Shown: positions 1-7,603 of the stretch, one piece after another
Layout: each line of letters opens with the position of its first letter
Position numbering within the stretch: position 1 is the first letter of the stretch
Source: CAZSLI01 sp964607705
GTDB lineage: Bacteria > Actinomycetota > Coriobacteriia > Anaerosomatales > PHET01
Direction: 5' to 3'
Assembly (NCBI GenBank): GCA_964607705.1
Contig: CAZSLI010000009.1
Coordinates: 21,789 to 85,788 of the forward strand
DNA: 64,000 bases
The notes under the pieces: generated by a model
Told to the model about the DNA's origin: nothing
Database searches by the model: none
What the model saw: only the letters and a program-made list of their open reading frames with translations
Translations under genes and position numbers: made by a program

Positions 1-39
1 CGTCTGGTCTAGCGACGCGGACTAGTGATCGATAGCGAC

Positions 40-65
40 GGCGTTCGTCCCTCGGGACGGGCGCC
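40..65. terminator. Hairpin downstream of rlmD
   Basis: A GC-rich inverted repeat of about 12 bp per arm, with two G.U pairs and a very tight loop, lies just beyond the rlmD stop codon. On the minus strand it is not followed by a T-run. On the plus strand it is followed by a weak pyrimidine stretch, so it may serve a gene entering from the left. It is called only from symmetry and position. Confidence 0.4.
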
Positions 66-72
66 GTTCTTC

Positions 73-1386
73 TTACTCGGGCTCGAACAGCGCCATCGTC
101 TCCACATGATAGGTCTGCGGGAACAGATCGAACGGCGTGGCCGAGACGAGGCGCATCCGGCTCTCCGCCAGCGCTGCCGCATCGCGGGCAAGCGTTGCCG
201 GGTCGCACGAGACGTACACGAGCCTGCGCGGACGCATGGCCGCCAGGGCATCGGTCACGCCGGGCGCAAGGCCCGTCCTCGGCGGGTCGACGAGCACGAG
301 GTCTGCGCCACCGATGTCGTCGATCTCGCGAGTGGCGTCGCCGCCCACGACCTCGGCCCACAGCTGACCTGCCTCGAGGTTGCGTCGGAGGTCACGAACG
401 GCCGGTCCGTACGACTCGACGGCGATGACCTCGCCTGCATACTCGGCGAGGGGGAGCGTGAAGGTGCCGGCTCCCGCGTACAGGTCGACGACGCGATCGG
501 AGCCGTCGGGACCGAGCAGCTCTATCGCGCGGCGGACCATGGCCTCGGCGAGCGCCGTGTTCACTTGGAAGAACGAGGGGCCGGAGACTGCGTATTCGCG
601 GCCATCGAGCCGCTCACGCCAGTGGCCCCGGCCGGACAGCACCTCGACCTTGTTGACGGAGCGCTCTTTGAGCGGGCCCTTGTAGAGCAGGCGCACGAGA
701 CTCGTCAGCGGCAGCGCCTGTCCGAGTGTCTTGGCCGCGGCATGCCGAGGAAAACCGCTCGGCGCCGTCCACAAGCCGAGCTCGACGTCGCCCGTGTGCC
801 TGGCGACTCTGAGCTGCACCCGTTCGATCCCCAGGTCCCCGTCGCCCTCCACGTAGCGCAGCGCGCCGGCGATGGACTTCGGCGCCTTCTGGAACCGCTT
901 CGGGAGTAGCAGGCACGACTCCACCGGCAGCACGTCGCTCGACCCGCCCTTGTGGTAGCCGAGCGCGAACCGCCTGGCGGCTGGATCTCTCACGAGTTCG
1001 ACCTTGTTGCGGTAGCCGTACTCGGAAGGCGACGCCACCGTTTCGGCGACCAGCGAGTCGGCGTCGGCGACCCTGCCGATGCGCTCGAGCGCGTCGACGA
1101 TGGACCGGCGCTTCGCATGCAACTGCGCGTGGTAGGCGATGTGCTGCCATTGGCAGCCTCCGCACACCCCGAAGTAGGGACAGGGGGGCACAAGTCGGTC
1201 GGGCGATGCCTCGAGCACTTCGACGACGCGTCCGCGCACGAAGCGCCCACGATCCTCCGCGATCTCGACGAGGGCACGGTCACCGGGACATCCGCCGCTC
1301 ACGAAGGCTGTGCGGCCGTCGTCGAGGCGGGCTATGGAGTCGCCTCCATATGCTAAGGTTTCGATGTCGAGGGTGACTGGTTTCAT
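73..1386 (-). CDS. rlmD: 23S rRNA (uracil-5)-methyltransferase, RlmD/TrmA family
   Basis: This 437-aa protein transfers a methyl group from S-adenosylmethionine to C5 of a uridine in rRNA; substrates differ within the family. Residues 1-60 look like a TRAM RNA-binding domain. The iron-sulfur cysteines of the RlmD/RumA type are at C69, C75, C78 and C158. The Rossmann methyltransferase core follows, with DLYAGAGTFTLP (301-312), LVDPPRTG (365-372), the catalytic cysteine C394 in YVSCDPATLARD and the general-base motif HVET (427-430). Length and domain order are normal for the family. It is transcribed away from pilT and stands alone. The family is certain. The exact target nucleotide (U1939, U747 or tRNA U54) cannot be read from sequence, so the symbol is a best guess. 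Confidence 0.88.
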   Translation of the reverse strand: MKPVTLDIETLAYGGDSIARLDDGRTAFVSGGCPGDRALVEIAEDRGRFVRGRVVEVLEASPDRLVPPCPYFGVCGGCQWQHIAYHAQLHAKRRSIVDALERIGRVADADSLVAETVASPSEYGYRNKVELVRDPAARRFALGYHKGGSSDVLPVESCLLLPKRFQKAPKSIAGALRYVEGDGDLGIERVQLRVARHTGDVELGLWTAPSGFPRHAAAKTLGQALPLTSLVRLLYKGPLKERSVNKVEVLSGRGHWRERLDGREYAVSGPSFFQVNTALAEAMVRRAIELLGPDGSDRVVDLYAGAGTFTLPLAEYAGEVIAVESYGPAVRDLRRNLEAGQLWAEVVGGDATREIDDIGGADLVLVDPPRTGLAPGVTDALAAMRPRRLVYVSCDPATLARDAAALAESRMRLVSATPFDLFPQTYHVETMALFEPE

Positions 1387-1535
1387 GGTCTGTTCGGGTC
1401 CGTTCTACGTGGTGCTTCATCGTACCCGACCTGCACATGTTGAGCGTGACGTCGCCCAAGCCGATACCAACAGAGGTCGTTCCACTCACAACGGACGTAC
1501 GGCCGCCCGCGCAGGGCGCCGAGGAGGTCTTCGCC

Positions 1536-3389
1536 GTGCCAGACAAGAGCGTACTCATCGTCCATGACGACCAGGCGTTCGTAGACCAGGTGAAGGCCGG
1601 ACTCTCCGTGGCCGCACCCAACGTCTCCGTCACCGTCGCCCTGTCGGCGCCTCGCGCCCTCGGAATGGTGGCTAGCGCGAATCCTGACGCCATCCTCGTC
1701 GACGCCGAGCTCGTGGGTGTGGACGGATACGCGTTGACCCAGCAGCTCAAGGCGGATCCGCAGACCAAGGACGTGCCGGTCGTCATCGTGACGCTGTCGC
1801 CGAGTGAGTCCTCGGCGCTCCGGGCGCGCCAGGCCGGCGCGACGGCACATCTTGCTGCCGCTGGACCGGTCGAGCCGATCGTCGCCAAGATGGTCGCCCT
1901 CGTGAACGGCGGCGCGCCTGCAGGGACGCCAGCCGCGGGCGGCGGAATCCCGGCCCCAGGTGCGACGGCACCAGTCGGTGCGCCGGTCACTGCGCCCGTC
2001 GGCATGCCGGTCGGCGCGCCCGTCGGAGGGCCCCAGGCTCCTGCTCAGCCCGCTGGCGCCGGCATGGCTCCCCAGGGACTCGGCGGTGCTCCTGCGCCCG
2101 CTCCCGGCGCCGCGGCTCCGGCCGCCGCCTCTGAGCAACAGCCCGTGCGATCGGCCCAGCCCGCACAGCCTGCTGCAGCACAGTCCGAACCGCCTCTAGC
2201 CGGCTACGGCGCTCCGCAGCCGGTCAGCGCTCCGCCGCCTCCCGGAGGGGCAGGGTACGGCGCCGCGGCGCCTGTCGGCGGCGACGTCAAGGTCACGCCG
2301 GGCGGTGGCCCCGGTGGGGACACGCCTCATGTCGACGATCTGCTCCGCCTCATGCTTCAGCGCGGAGGTTCCGACCTCCACCTGACCGTGGGCAGCCCCC
2401 CAGGCATCCGCCAGCGGGGCGAGATCGTCTCGGTGGAGAACATGAAGCCGCTCACGCCGCGCGACACCATGGAGATGATCCTCTCCCTGCTCTCAGAGGA
2501 GCAGCGCCGCCGGTTCGAGACCGAGCTCGAGCTCGACTTCGCATACTCGATCCCGGGCGTCTCGCGCTTCCGCGCCAACGTCTTCCAGCAGCGTAACTCG
2601 ATGGGGGCCGTCTTCCGCGTCATCCCCATCGACATCCCGACCATGGAGCAGCTGGCACTCCCCAAGGTGTGCAAGTTCCTGGCGGAGCGCCCGCGCGGCC
2701 TCGTGCTCGTGACCGGTCCCACCGGCTCGGGTAAGTCCACGACGCTGGCGGCCATGATCAACCACATCAACGAGACACGGTCGGTCCACATAATCACGCT
2801 CGAGGACCCGATCGAGTTCATGCACCGCAACAAGAAGGCGTTCGTGAACCAGCGCGAGATAGGCGAGGACACGCACTCGTTCACCTCGGCCCTCAAGCGC
2901 GTCTTGCGCCAGGACCCCGACGTCATCCTCGTCGGCGAGATGCGCGACCTCGAGACTATCTCGGCAGCCATCACCGCTGCTGAGACGGGACACCTTGTGC
3001 TTGCCACGCTGCACACGACCGGCGGTCCCGAGACGGTAGACCGCGTGATCGACGTCTTCCCGCCGCACCAGCAGCAGCAGGTGCGCATGCAGCTCTCCAC
3101 GACGCTCGAGGGAGTCCTGTCTCAGGTGCTCCTCCGCTCCACTGACGGGCGCAGCCGAGTGCTCGCGATGGAGATCATGCTGGGTATCCCGGCCATCTCG
3201 AACCTGATCCGCGAGGGCAAGACGCATCAGATGGAGACAATCATCCAGGGTGGCGCGCAGTTGGGTATGCAGACGCTCGACCAGCATCTGAAGAACCTGC
3301 TGCAGGCCGGCAAGGTCACCTTCGAGGAAGCGATCAGCAAGGCGAAGAACCCGCGCGAACTCGCCAACATGGTGGGTCGCAAGATCTAG
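1536..3389 (+). CDS. pilT: PilT-type retraction ATPase with N-terminal pseudo-receiver domain
   Basis: 617 aa from a GTG start chosen because GAGGAGGT lies 7 nt upstream; an in-frame ATG at 1437 has no such site. Residues 1-120 resemble a CheY receiver: acidic pair D11/D12, putative phospho-acceptor D56 and T86, but the conserved lysine region reads HLAAAG, so the lysine is missing. Residues 125-265 form a long Ala/Pro/Gly-rich linker. The C-terminal 350 residues are a complete PilT ATPase with GPTGSGKSTT (about 394-403), the Walker B segment VILVGEMRDLETI, TLHT, and the PilT-specific SNLIREGKTHQM. PilT hexamers power retraction of type IV pili, for motility or DNA uptake; comEA/comEC in this window fit the latter. 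No pilin or pilB genes are in view. The fused receiver is unusual. Confidence 0.9.
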   Translation: MPDKSVLIVHDDQAFVDQVKAGLSVAAPNVSVTVALSAPRALGMVASANPDAILVDAELVGVDGYALTQQLKADPQTKDVPVVIVTLSPSESSALRARQAGATAHLAAAGPVEPIVAKMVALVNGGAPAGTPAAGGGIPAPGATAPVGAPVTAPVGMPVGAPVGGPQAPAQPAGAGMAPQGLGGAPAPAPGAAAPAAASEQQPVRSAQPAQPAAAQSEPPLAGYGAPQPVSAPPPPGGAGYGAAAPVGGDVKVTPGGGPGGDTPHVDDLLRLMLQRGGSDLHLTVGSPPGIRQRGEIVSVENMKPLTPRDTMEMILSLLSEEQRRRFETELELDFAYSIPGVSRFRANVFQQRNSMGAVFRVIPIDIPTMEQLALPKVCKFLAERPRGLVLVTGPTGSGKSTTLAAMINHINETRSVHIITLEDPIEFMHRNKKAFVNQREIGEDTHSFTSALKRVLRQDPDVILVGEMRDLETISAAITAAETGHLVLATLHTTGGPETVDRVIDVFPPHQQQQVRMQLSTTLEGVLSQVLLRSTDGRSRVLAMEIMLGIPAISNLIREGKTHQMETIIQGGAQLGMQTLDQHLKNLLQAGKVTFEEAISKAKNPRELANMVGRKI

Positions 3390-3415
3390 AGGACGGCGAC
3401 AGGGTGCGGTTGAAC

Positions 3416-3440
3416 GCGGCGGGCCCGGCGGGCCCGTCGC
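3416..3440 (+). terminator. Hairpin between pilT and the OsmC gene
   Basis: Eleven-base-pair stem with one G.U pair and a 3-nt loop, built on a repeated GGGCCC. It ends 8 nt before the AGGAGG ribosome-binding site of the next gene. There is no T-run behind it, so it could be a terminator or a structure that partly limits expression of the downstream set. Confidence 0.45.
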
Positions 3441-3457
3441 TGTCGTAGGAGGTAGTC

Positions 3458-3928
3458 GTGGACCAGGCTCGTATCCGGTGGGGCGGCAAGCGACAGTTCG
3501 TGAGCACTGACGAGGCCGGTCACAGCGTCGTCATGGACGCCAAGGCAGAGTACGGCGGAGACGGGAGCGGCATCAGGCCGATGGAACTCGTCCTCCACGC
3601 CCTTGCCGGCTGCACGGGCATGGACGTCATCTCCGTCCTTGAGAAGAAGCGCCAGGACGTGCGGGGTCTCGAGATCATCGTCACCGGTCACCAGCGTCTT
3701 GATGAGTTCCCCAAGATCTACACCCGCATGGAGGTCGAGTACGTGGTGACGGGCTTCGGCGTCAAGCCGGAGGCCGTGGCACGAGCCATCGAGCTCTCCG
3801 AGGAGAAGTACTGCACCGTGAAGGGCATGCTCGGCCCGCAGGTAGAGGTCGTGACGTCGTACCGGGTTCTCGACGAGCACGAGCCGGGCCATGCCGGCTT
3901 GGATGACGAGGACGGGACCCACGAGTGA
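3458..3928 (+). CDS. OsmC/Ohr-family protein
   Basis: 156-aa protein starting at GTG behind a good AGGAGGT. OsmC-family proteins are small dimeric cysteine-based peroxidases or related redox proteins of the cytosol. The two family cysteines are present, C52 in LAGCTGMDV and C119 in EEKYCTVKG, with the usual spacing for a peroxidatic/resolving pair. It overlaps the following glycosyltransferase gene by a GTGA junction, which implies co-translation with the downstream sugar/thiol-like genes. This variant (RIRWGGKRQF start, long acidic tail) belongs to the general OsmC group rather than clearly to Ohr. A role in organic peroxide defence is inferred from the family. Confidence 0.85.
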   Translation: MDQARIRWGGKRQFVSTDEAGHSVVMDAKAEYGGDGSGIRPMELVLHALAGCTGMDVISVLEKKRQDVRGLEIIVTGHQRLDEFPKIYTRMEVEYVVTGFGVKPEAVARAIELSEEKYCTVKGMLGPQVEVVTSYRVLDEHEPGHAGLDDEDGTHE

Positions 3929-4623
3929 GCGACCTCGTCCTTATGCCCGTCTACAACGAGGCGTCGACCGTCAGCTCGGTGCTCGATGCCGTCAGGGACC
4001 ACTTCGAGGGAGAAGTGCTCGTGGTGGACGATGGCTCCGATGACGGCACGGCACTCATCCTCGCCGAGCGCGAAGACGTCGCCGTGGTCCGGCTCGATCG
4101 CAACTGCGGCTATGGTTGCGCGTTGCGTATCGGCTTCGACGTGGCTCGGGAGCTGTGCTTCGACCGCGTCGTGACGATGGACTGCGACGGTCAGCACGAG
4201 CCGGCACACATCCCGCAGTTCCTTGAGGAGCTCGACCTCGGTGCGGACATCGTTTCGGGTAGCCGGTACCTTCCGGGCAGCAGCTCGCTCGGTATCGCAC
4301 CGCCCAGAGACCGCCGAGAGATCAACGAGCGGATCACCCAGGAGATCAACCGCATCACCGGCTACTCGCTCACTGACGCATTTTGCGGCTTCAAGGCGTA
4401 CCGGCTGGAGGCACTCTCCGGCCTCACTTTGCGCGAGCCCGGCTACGCGATGCCCCTCGAGTTGTGGGCGAAGGCGTGGAAAGCCGGCCTCAAGGTCGAA
4501 GAGATGGCGGTCGAGCGGATCTACTGTGACCGCGACCGCAGTTTTGGCGTGGCTCTCGACGATCCTGAAGCCCGCTACGCCTACTACCTTGAGGTCTGGT
4601 CAAGCGCACTTGAGGAGGCCTGA
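3925..4623 (+). CDS. Family 2 glycosyltransferase, dolichol-phosphate-mannosyltransferase-like
   Basis: 232-aa GT-A fold enzyme. The start is PVYNEASTV with VVDDGSDDGT for nucleotide-sugar binding, then MDCDGQHEP (the DXD-type metal site) and VSGSRYLPGSS. Conserved DAFCGFKAYR near residue 155 matches DPM1-like GT2 enzymes. There are no membrane segments, so it is a cytosolic or peripheral enzyme. It starts at the GTGA overlap with the OsmC gene and is followed after 1 nt by the deacetylase gene, whose ribosome-binding site lies inside its last codons. The donor and acceptor are unknown. In context it may supply the glycosylated substrate for the next gene. Confidence 0.85.
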   Translation: MSDLVLMPVYNEASTVSSVLDAVRDHFEGEVLVVDDGSDDGTALILAEREDVAVVRLDRNCGYGCALRIGFDVARELCFDRVVTMDCDGQHEPAHIPQFLEELDLGADIVSGSRYLPGSSSLGIAPPRDRREINERITQEINRITGYSLTDAFCGFKAYRLEALSGLTLREPGYAMPLELWAKAWKAGLKVEEMAVERIYCDRDRSFGVALDDPEARYAYYLEVWSSALEEA

Positions 4624-4624
4624 C

Positions 4625-5320
4625 GTGTCCGACTGGCTTTACGACGCCGTATGCATCGGCGCTCATCCTGACGACGTTGAGATCGGCATGGGCGGCACCG
4701 TCGCCAAGCTCACGCAGGCAGGCAAACGCGTCGCGATCGTCGACCTTACCAACGGCGAACCCACTCCTCATGGGACCGTCGAGCAGCGCGCATCCGAGTC
4801 CGCCGAGGCCGCGAAGATCCTCGGCGTCGAGGCGCGCCGAACGCTGACGCAGCCCAACCGCTACCTGTTCGACACGGTCGAGGCTCGCACTGAGCTCGCG
4901 CAGGTTCTGCGCGAACTGCGGCCCCGCATGCTGTTCATCCCGTATGCCGAGGACGCGCACCCCGACCACATCGCCGCATCCCAGATCGCCATCGGCGCGC
5001 GCTTTTACTCCAAGTTCACCAAGACCGAGATGGCGGGGGAGCCGTTCTATCCTCCGCGCGTGTTCCGCTACATGGCCGTGCACATGCGCGTCGTGGCCCA
5101 GCCGACGTTCGTCATCGATATAGCGGACACTCTGGACGCCAAGATCGACGCGCTTCTCGCATACCGCTCTCAGTTCGTTGAGAACCGCAAGAACGCGGGA
5201 ATCGTCGAGATGATGCAAGGCATGGCCGGCATGTGGGGCTCCATGGCCAACGTTGCGGCAGCAGAGCCCTTCTTCGCCCTCGAGACCCCTGCGCTGACCT
5301 CACCCGACCAAGTGCTGTAG
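4625..5320 (+). CDS. PIG-L (LmbE) family deacetylase, BshB1-like
   Basis: 231 aa from a GTG preceded by GAGGAGG; the open frame extends further upstream but that part lies inside the glycosyltransferase gene. Zinc-binding motifs of PIG-L deacetylases are AHPDDVEIGMGG (H14, D16/D17) and the AHPDH motif (H112, H115). The segments GKRVAIVDLTNGEPTPHG, EAAKILGVEARR and IDALLAYRSQF follow the pattern of BshB1, which removes the acetyl group of GlcNAc-malate in bacillithiol synthesis. MshB and MshC partners of mycothiol synthesis are not nearby. It sits between a GT2 enzyme and a BshC-reminiscent protein, so hydrolysis of an N-acetyl group on a sugar conjugate is a reasonable inference. The substrate is unknown. 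Confidence 0.82.
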   Translation: MSDWLYDAVCIGAHPDDVEIGMGGTVAKLTQAGKRVAIVDLTNGEPTPHGTVEQRASESAEAAKILGVEARRTLTQPNRYLFDTVEARTELAQVLRELRPRMLFIPYAEDAHPDHIAASQIAIGARFYSKFTKTEMAGEPFYPPRVFRYMAVHMRVVAQPTFVIDIADTLDAKIDALLAYRSQFVENRKNAGIVEMMQGMAGMWGSMANVAAAEPFFALETPALTSPDQVL

Positions 5321-5328
5321 GAGACCTT

Positions 5329-6903
5329 TTGATCCAGTCGCGTCCCCACCTGCCCGCGGGCCATGGCGAGCTGCTCACACGGCCACCGTATGACGAGTGG
5401 GCGGGTCTGGTCGCAGCCAATCGGGAACGCGCCTCCGCTTGGCGCTTCACGGTAGCCGGCCGCGACGTCGACGACGTACGGCGCCTCGCACGCGAGGACG
5501 TCCTTGCGGTGAGCCAGAGATTCTCGGCGAAGCTGCGAGTGCCACTGACCCCGGTACTGGCTGCCGAGGAACCGCTGATCATGACCGGCCACCAGCCGGA
5601 GCTCTACCACACCGGTGTCTGGGTGAAGGACTTCTTGCTAGACCGCATCGCCGGTTCGGTAGGGGCCAATGCCGTCGACGTGGTCGTCGACTCGGACGGC
5701 TTCGACGCTGTCACGATCGAAGCACCCTGCTGGGCGCCGGATGTCAGGCGCTGCCGGCAGTACCTCGCGATCGGGACGGCGGACTCGTGCTACGCCTGCT
5801 CACCGGTGCCGTCAGCCGATGACCTCGAAGTCTTCTGCACGTCGGCGGGCTCGATGCTCTCGACGTTGCCGTCGCCTTCGGTCAAGCGGCACTTCGACGA
5901 CTTCTGCGGCCATCTCCGTTCCGCCCGTCTCGACGCTGATGACCTCGCTCAGCTGGTGACCATCGCTCGGCGGCGCTACGAGGCGGCAGCCGGCACGGGG
6001 TACCTCGAGGCACCGCTGACGCATCTTGCGCGCACGGAGTCATTCGCCTGCTTCATCGTCGACATGGCGTTGGACGGTGTGCGCTTTGCGACCGACTACA
6101 ACGCCGAGCTCGCCTTCTACCGGGAAGCTCACCGGACGCGCTCGGCACTTCAGCCCTTCCCTGATCTCGCGATCGAGCACGGGCGTGTCGAGCTGCCGCT
6201 GTGGGCGCTTAGGCAGGGCACGCGCCGAACCGTGTGGGCGAGCAAGGTGGAGGGCGGCATACGGCTGCTCGCCGGAGACGACGAGATCGCGCTACTTCCC
6301 GAGGAGCCGGCCGACGCCGTTCGCGCGCTGCAGGAGGCCGGCATCTCCCTGGCGCCCAAGGCGCTGGCCCTGACGCTGTTCGTCCGCGTCTTCTGCTGTG
6401 ATCTGTTCATACACGGGGTGGGCGGCGGGCGCTACGACCGCGTGACCGATGGCGTCTGCCGACGCTTCTATGGCGTCGAGCCCCCCTCGTTCGCGGTCGC
6501 TTCTCTCACGATGTACTTGCCGATCGGCGCTCGCATCGTCACGGATGAGGAGGTGGCGGCCGCCAAAGAGCGCATGAACCGCTTGGAGCACAATCCCAAC
6601 CAGGCGCTCGGCGACGTCGACTTCGGGTCCGAGGACGAGCGTATTCGCGCATTCGCTTTGGCTGCCGAGAAGTCCGAGCTCGTCTCGGCGATAGCCCTGC
6701 CGGGCGCGGACAAGAAGTCGCTCGGCGGCCGGATACGCGTGGTGAACACCGAGTTGGCCGCGCTTCTCGAGCCCCTGCGCGCCGAGTATGCGGCCGAGCT
6801 GTCGTCGCTGGAGGCGCAGCGCGACGCCAGCGACGTGTTCACCGATCGGACGTATCCCTTCTGTTTCTGGTCCCCCGAGGAGATCGCCGACAAGGTCCGG
6901 TAG
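5329..6903 (+). CDS. Uncharacterised protein, distantly reminiscent of BshC
   Basis: 524 aa from a TTG start with GGAGA just upstream; a longer frame from 5233 would lie inside the deacetylase gene. No signal peptide or membrane segment. Residues 84-104 (IMTGHQPELYHTGVWVKDFL) resemble the GGQQ..L.TGPLYT signature region of BshC, the bacillithiol ligase, and are followed by a VVVDSDGFD stretch where BshC has its own acidic motif. Residues 344-370 contain PKALALTLFVR then FIHGVGGGRYD and a TD pair, which looks like a strongly conserved functional site. Cysteines are frequent in the middle (C134, C142, C154, C157, C170, C193). The gene directly follows the BshB1-like deacetylase with an 8-nt gap. 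A cysteine- or amino-acid-adding ligase is a hypothesis; I do not recognise a proven function. Confidence 0.7.
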   Translation: MIQSRPHLPAGHGELLTRPPYDEWAGLVAANRERASAWRFTVAGRDVDDVRRLAREDVLAVSQRFSAKLRVPLTPVLAAEEPLIMTGHQPELYHTGVWVKDFLLDRIAGSVGANAVDVVVDSDGFDAVTIEAPCWAPDVRRCRQYLAIGTADSCYACSPVPSADDLEVFCTSAGSMLSTLPSPSVKRHFDDFCGHLRSARLDADDLAQLVTIARRRYEAAAGTGYLEAPLTHLARTESFACFIVDMALDGVRFATDYNAELAFYREAHRTRSALQPFPDLAIEHGRVELPLWALRQGTRRTVWASKVEGGIRLLAGDDEIALLPEEPADAVRALQEAGISLAPKALALTLFVRVFCCDLFIHGVGGGRYDRVTDGVCRRFYGVEPPSFAVASLTMYLPIGARIVTDEEVAAAKERMNRLEHNPNQALGDVDFGSEDERIRAFALAAEKSELVSAIALPGADKKSLGGRIRVVNTELAALLEPLRAEYAAELSSLEAQRDASDVFTDRTYPFCFWSPEEIADKVR

Positions 6904-6976
6904 GGATGGGCTGGTAGACTGGCGAATATTGCCAGCGCGGGGAGCCGCCCCGCCGCTGTTCGAAGAGGAGCCCGCT

Positions 6977-7153
6977 ATGTCGATTCCTGTTGTTGACGTC
7001 GACGCCTGCACGGCGTGCGGCACCTGCATCGATGACTGCCCGAGTGGTTGTTACGAGCTCGAGGCGACGGCGGTCATGGCCCGACCGGACGACTGCACCG
7101 AGTGTGGCATCTGCGCGGATGACTGCCCGAGCGGCGCCTTGGTGATGGACTAG
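6977..7153 (+). CDS. 2x[4Fe-4S] ferredoxin, copy 1
   Basis: 58-aa ferredoxin with two classical CxxCxxCxxxCP motifs: C11, C14, C17, C21 and C40, C43, C46, C50, giving two low-potential [4Fe-4S] clusters for electron transfer in the cytosol. ATG start with GAGGAG 6 nt upstream. It has its own leader of about 70 nt after the preceding gene, containing a TAGACT -10-like hexamer near 6915. It is very similar in layout to the second ferredoxin 115 nt downstream (shared PVVD, CTACG, RPDDCTECGIC, DDCP/DACP), a recent duplication. Likely partners are ferredoxin-dependent enzymes of anaerobic metabolism; none is encoded next to it. Confidence 0.92.
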   Translation: MSIPVVDVDACTACGTCIDDCPSGCYELEATAVMARPDDCTECGICADDCPSGALVMD

Positions 7154-7186
7154 GCTCGACGCAACACGCGGCTTGAGGCACGTCAA

Positions 7187-7215
7187 TTGCAGGGTTATGG
7201 GTCGGGCGCTATCAT
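7187..7215 (+). promoter_or_regulatory. Probable sigma-70-type promoter of ferredoxin copy 2
   Basis: TTGCAG (7187-7192), 17-nt spacer, TATCAT (7210-7215, five of six match to TATAAT). Transcription would start near 7222, giving a leader of about 47 nt that contains a short hairpin around AAAGCC...GGGCTT and the ribosome-binding site GAAAGGA. The -35 is weak. The call rests on spacing and the -10. Confidence 0.45.
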
Positions 7216-7268
7216 GCTCCGAACCGTAAAGCCAGCCTTCGGGCTTACCTGCATGAAAGGACGGCACT

Positions 7269-7445
7269 ATGTCGCTTCCTGTCGTCGATCCGAACCTGTG
7301 CACCGCATGTGGCATCTGCGTGGATGAATGCCCGCAGAGCTGCTACGACCTCGAGGACATCGCCCGGCTGAACCGGCCTGACGATTGCACGGAGTGCGGT
7401 ATCTGCGTGGATGCTTGCCCCAACTCGGCGATCGAGATGGACTAG
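7269..7445 (+). CDS. 2x[4Fe-4S] ferredoxin, copy 2
   Basis: 58-aa ferredoxin, with the same cysteine positions as copy 1 (C11, C14, C17, C21, C40, C43, C46, C50). It differs at many non-ligand positions (for example PQSCYDLEDIARLN against PSGCYELEATAVMA), so it is a diverged paralogue rather than a simple repeat. ATG start with AAAGGA upstream. It has its own promoter-like leader and a strong terminator 19 nt after the stop, so it can be transcribed alone. Keeping two paralogues suggests different redox partners or different expression; this is inference. Confidence 0.92.
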   Translation: MSLPVVDPNLCTACGICVDECPQSCYDLEDIARLNRPDDCTECGICVDACPNSAIEMD

Positions 7446-7464
7446 CATCACAAGCATGGAACGG

Positions 7465-7497
7465 AGAGAGGCCCGGGGGAATCCCCCGGGCCTCTCT
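7465..7497. terminator. Strong intrinsic terminator hairpin after the ferredoxins
   Basis: Perfect 15-bp stem around an AAT loop (arms 7465-7479 and 7483-7497). It lies between the converging ferredoxin and plsY genes and probably works in both directions. The tail on the plus strand is only moderately T-rich. Confidence 0.75.
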
Positions 7498-7603
7498 GTA
7501 CTTCTCGGCAGGTCCTAGCGGTTCGCGCATGCGATCACGTGCATCTGCGCCGACGGTGTTGTTGCGTCCACAGCGGCTGGAGTGGCCTCGCCCGGAACTG
7601 CCG

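Noticed and set aside
40..65. Attachment-site-like perfect repeat at the left edge
   Set aside because: It is a single GC-rich inverted repeat explained by a terminator-like hairpin; no second copy was noticed.
25..909. Long plus-strand open frame of 294 codons opposite rlmD
   Set aside because: It is the antisense of a clear rlmD gene; low-complexity Arg/Ala/Glu/Val composition typical of GC-rich antisense frames, no ribosome-binding site, no recognisable domain.
3925..6903. Mycothiol biosynthesis (mshABCD)
   Set aside because: The PIG-L protein is closer in pattern to BshB1 than to MshB, the glycosyltransferase is GT2, and no MshC (CysS-like) or MshD (acetyltransferase) is present.
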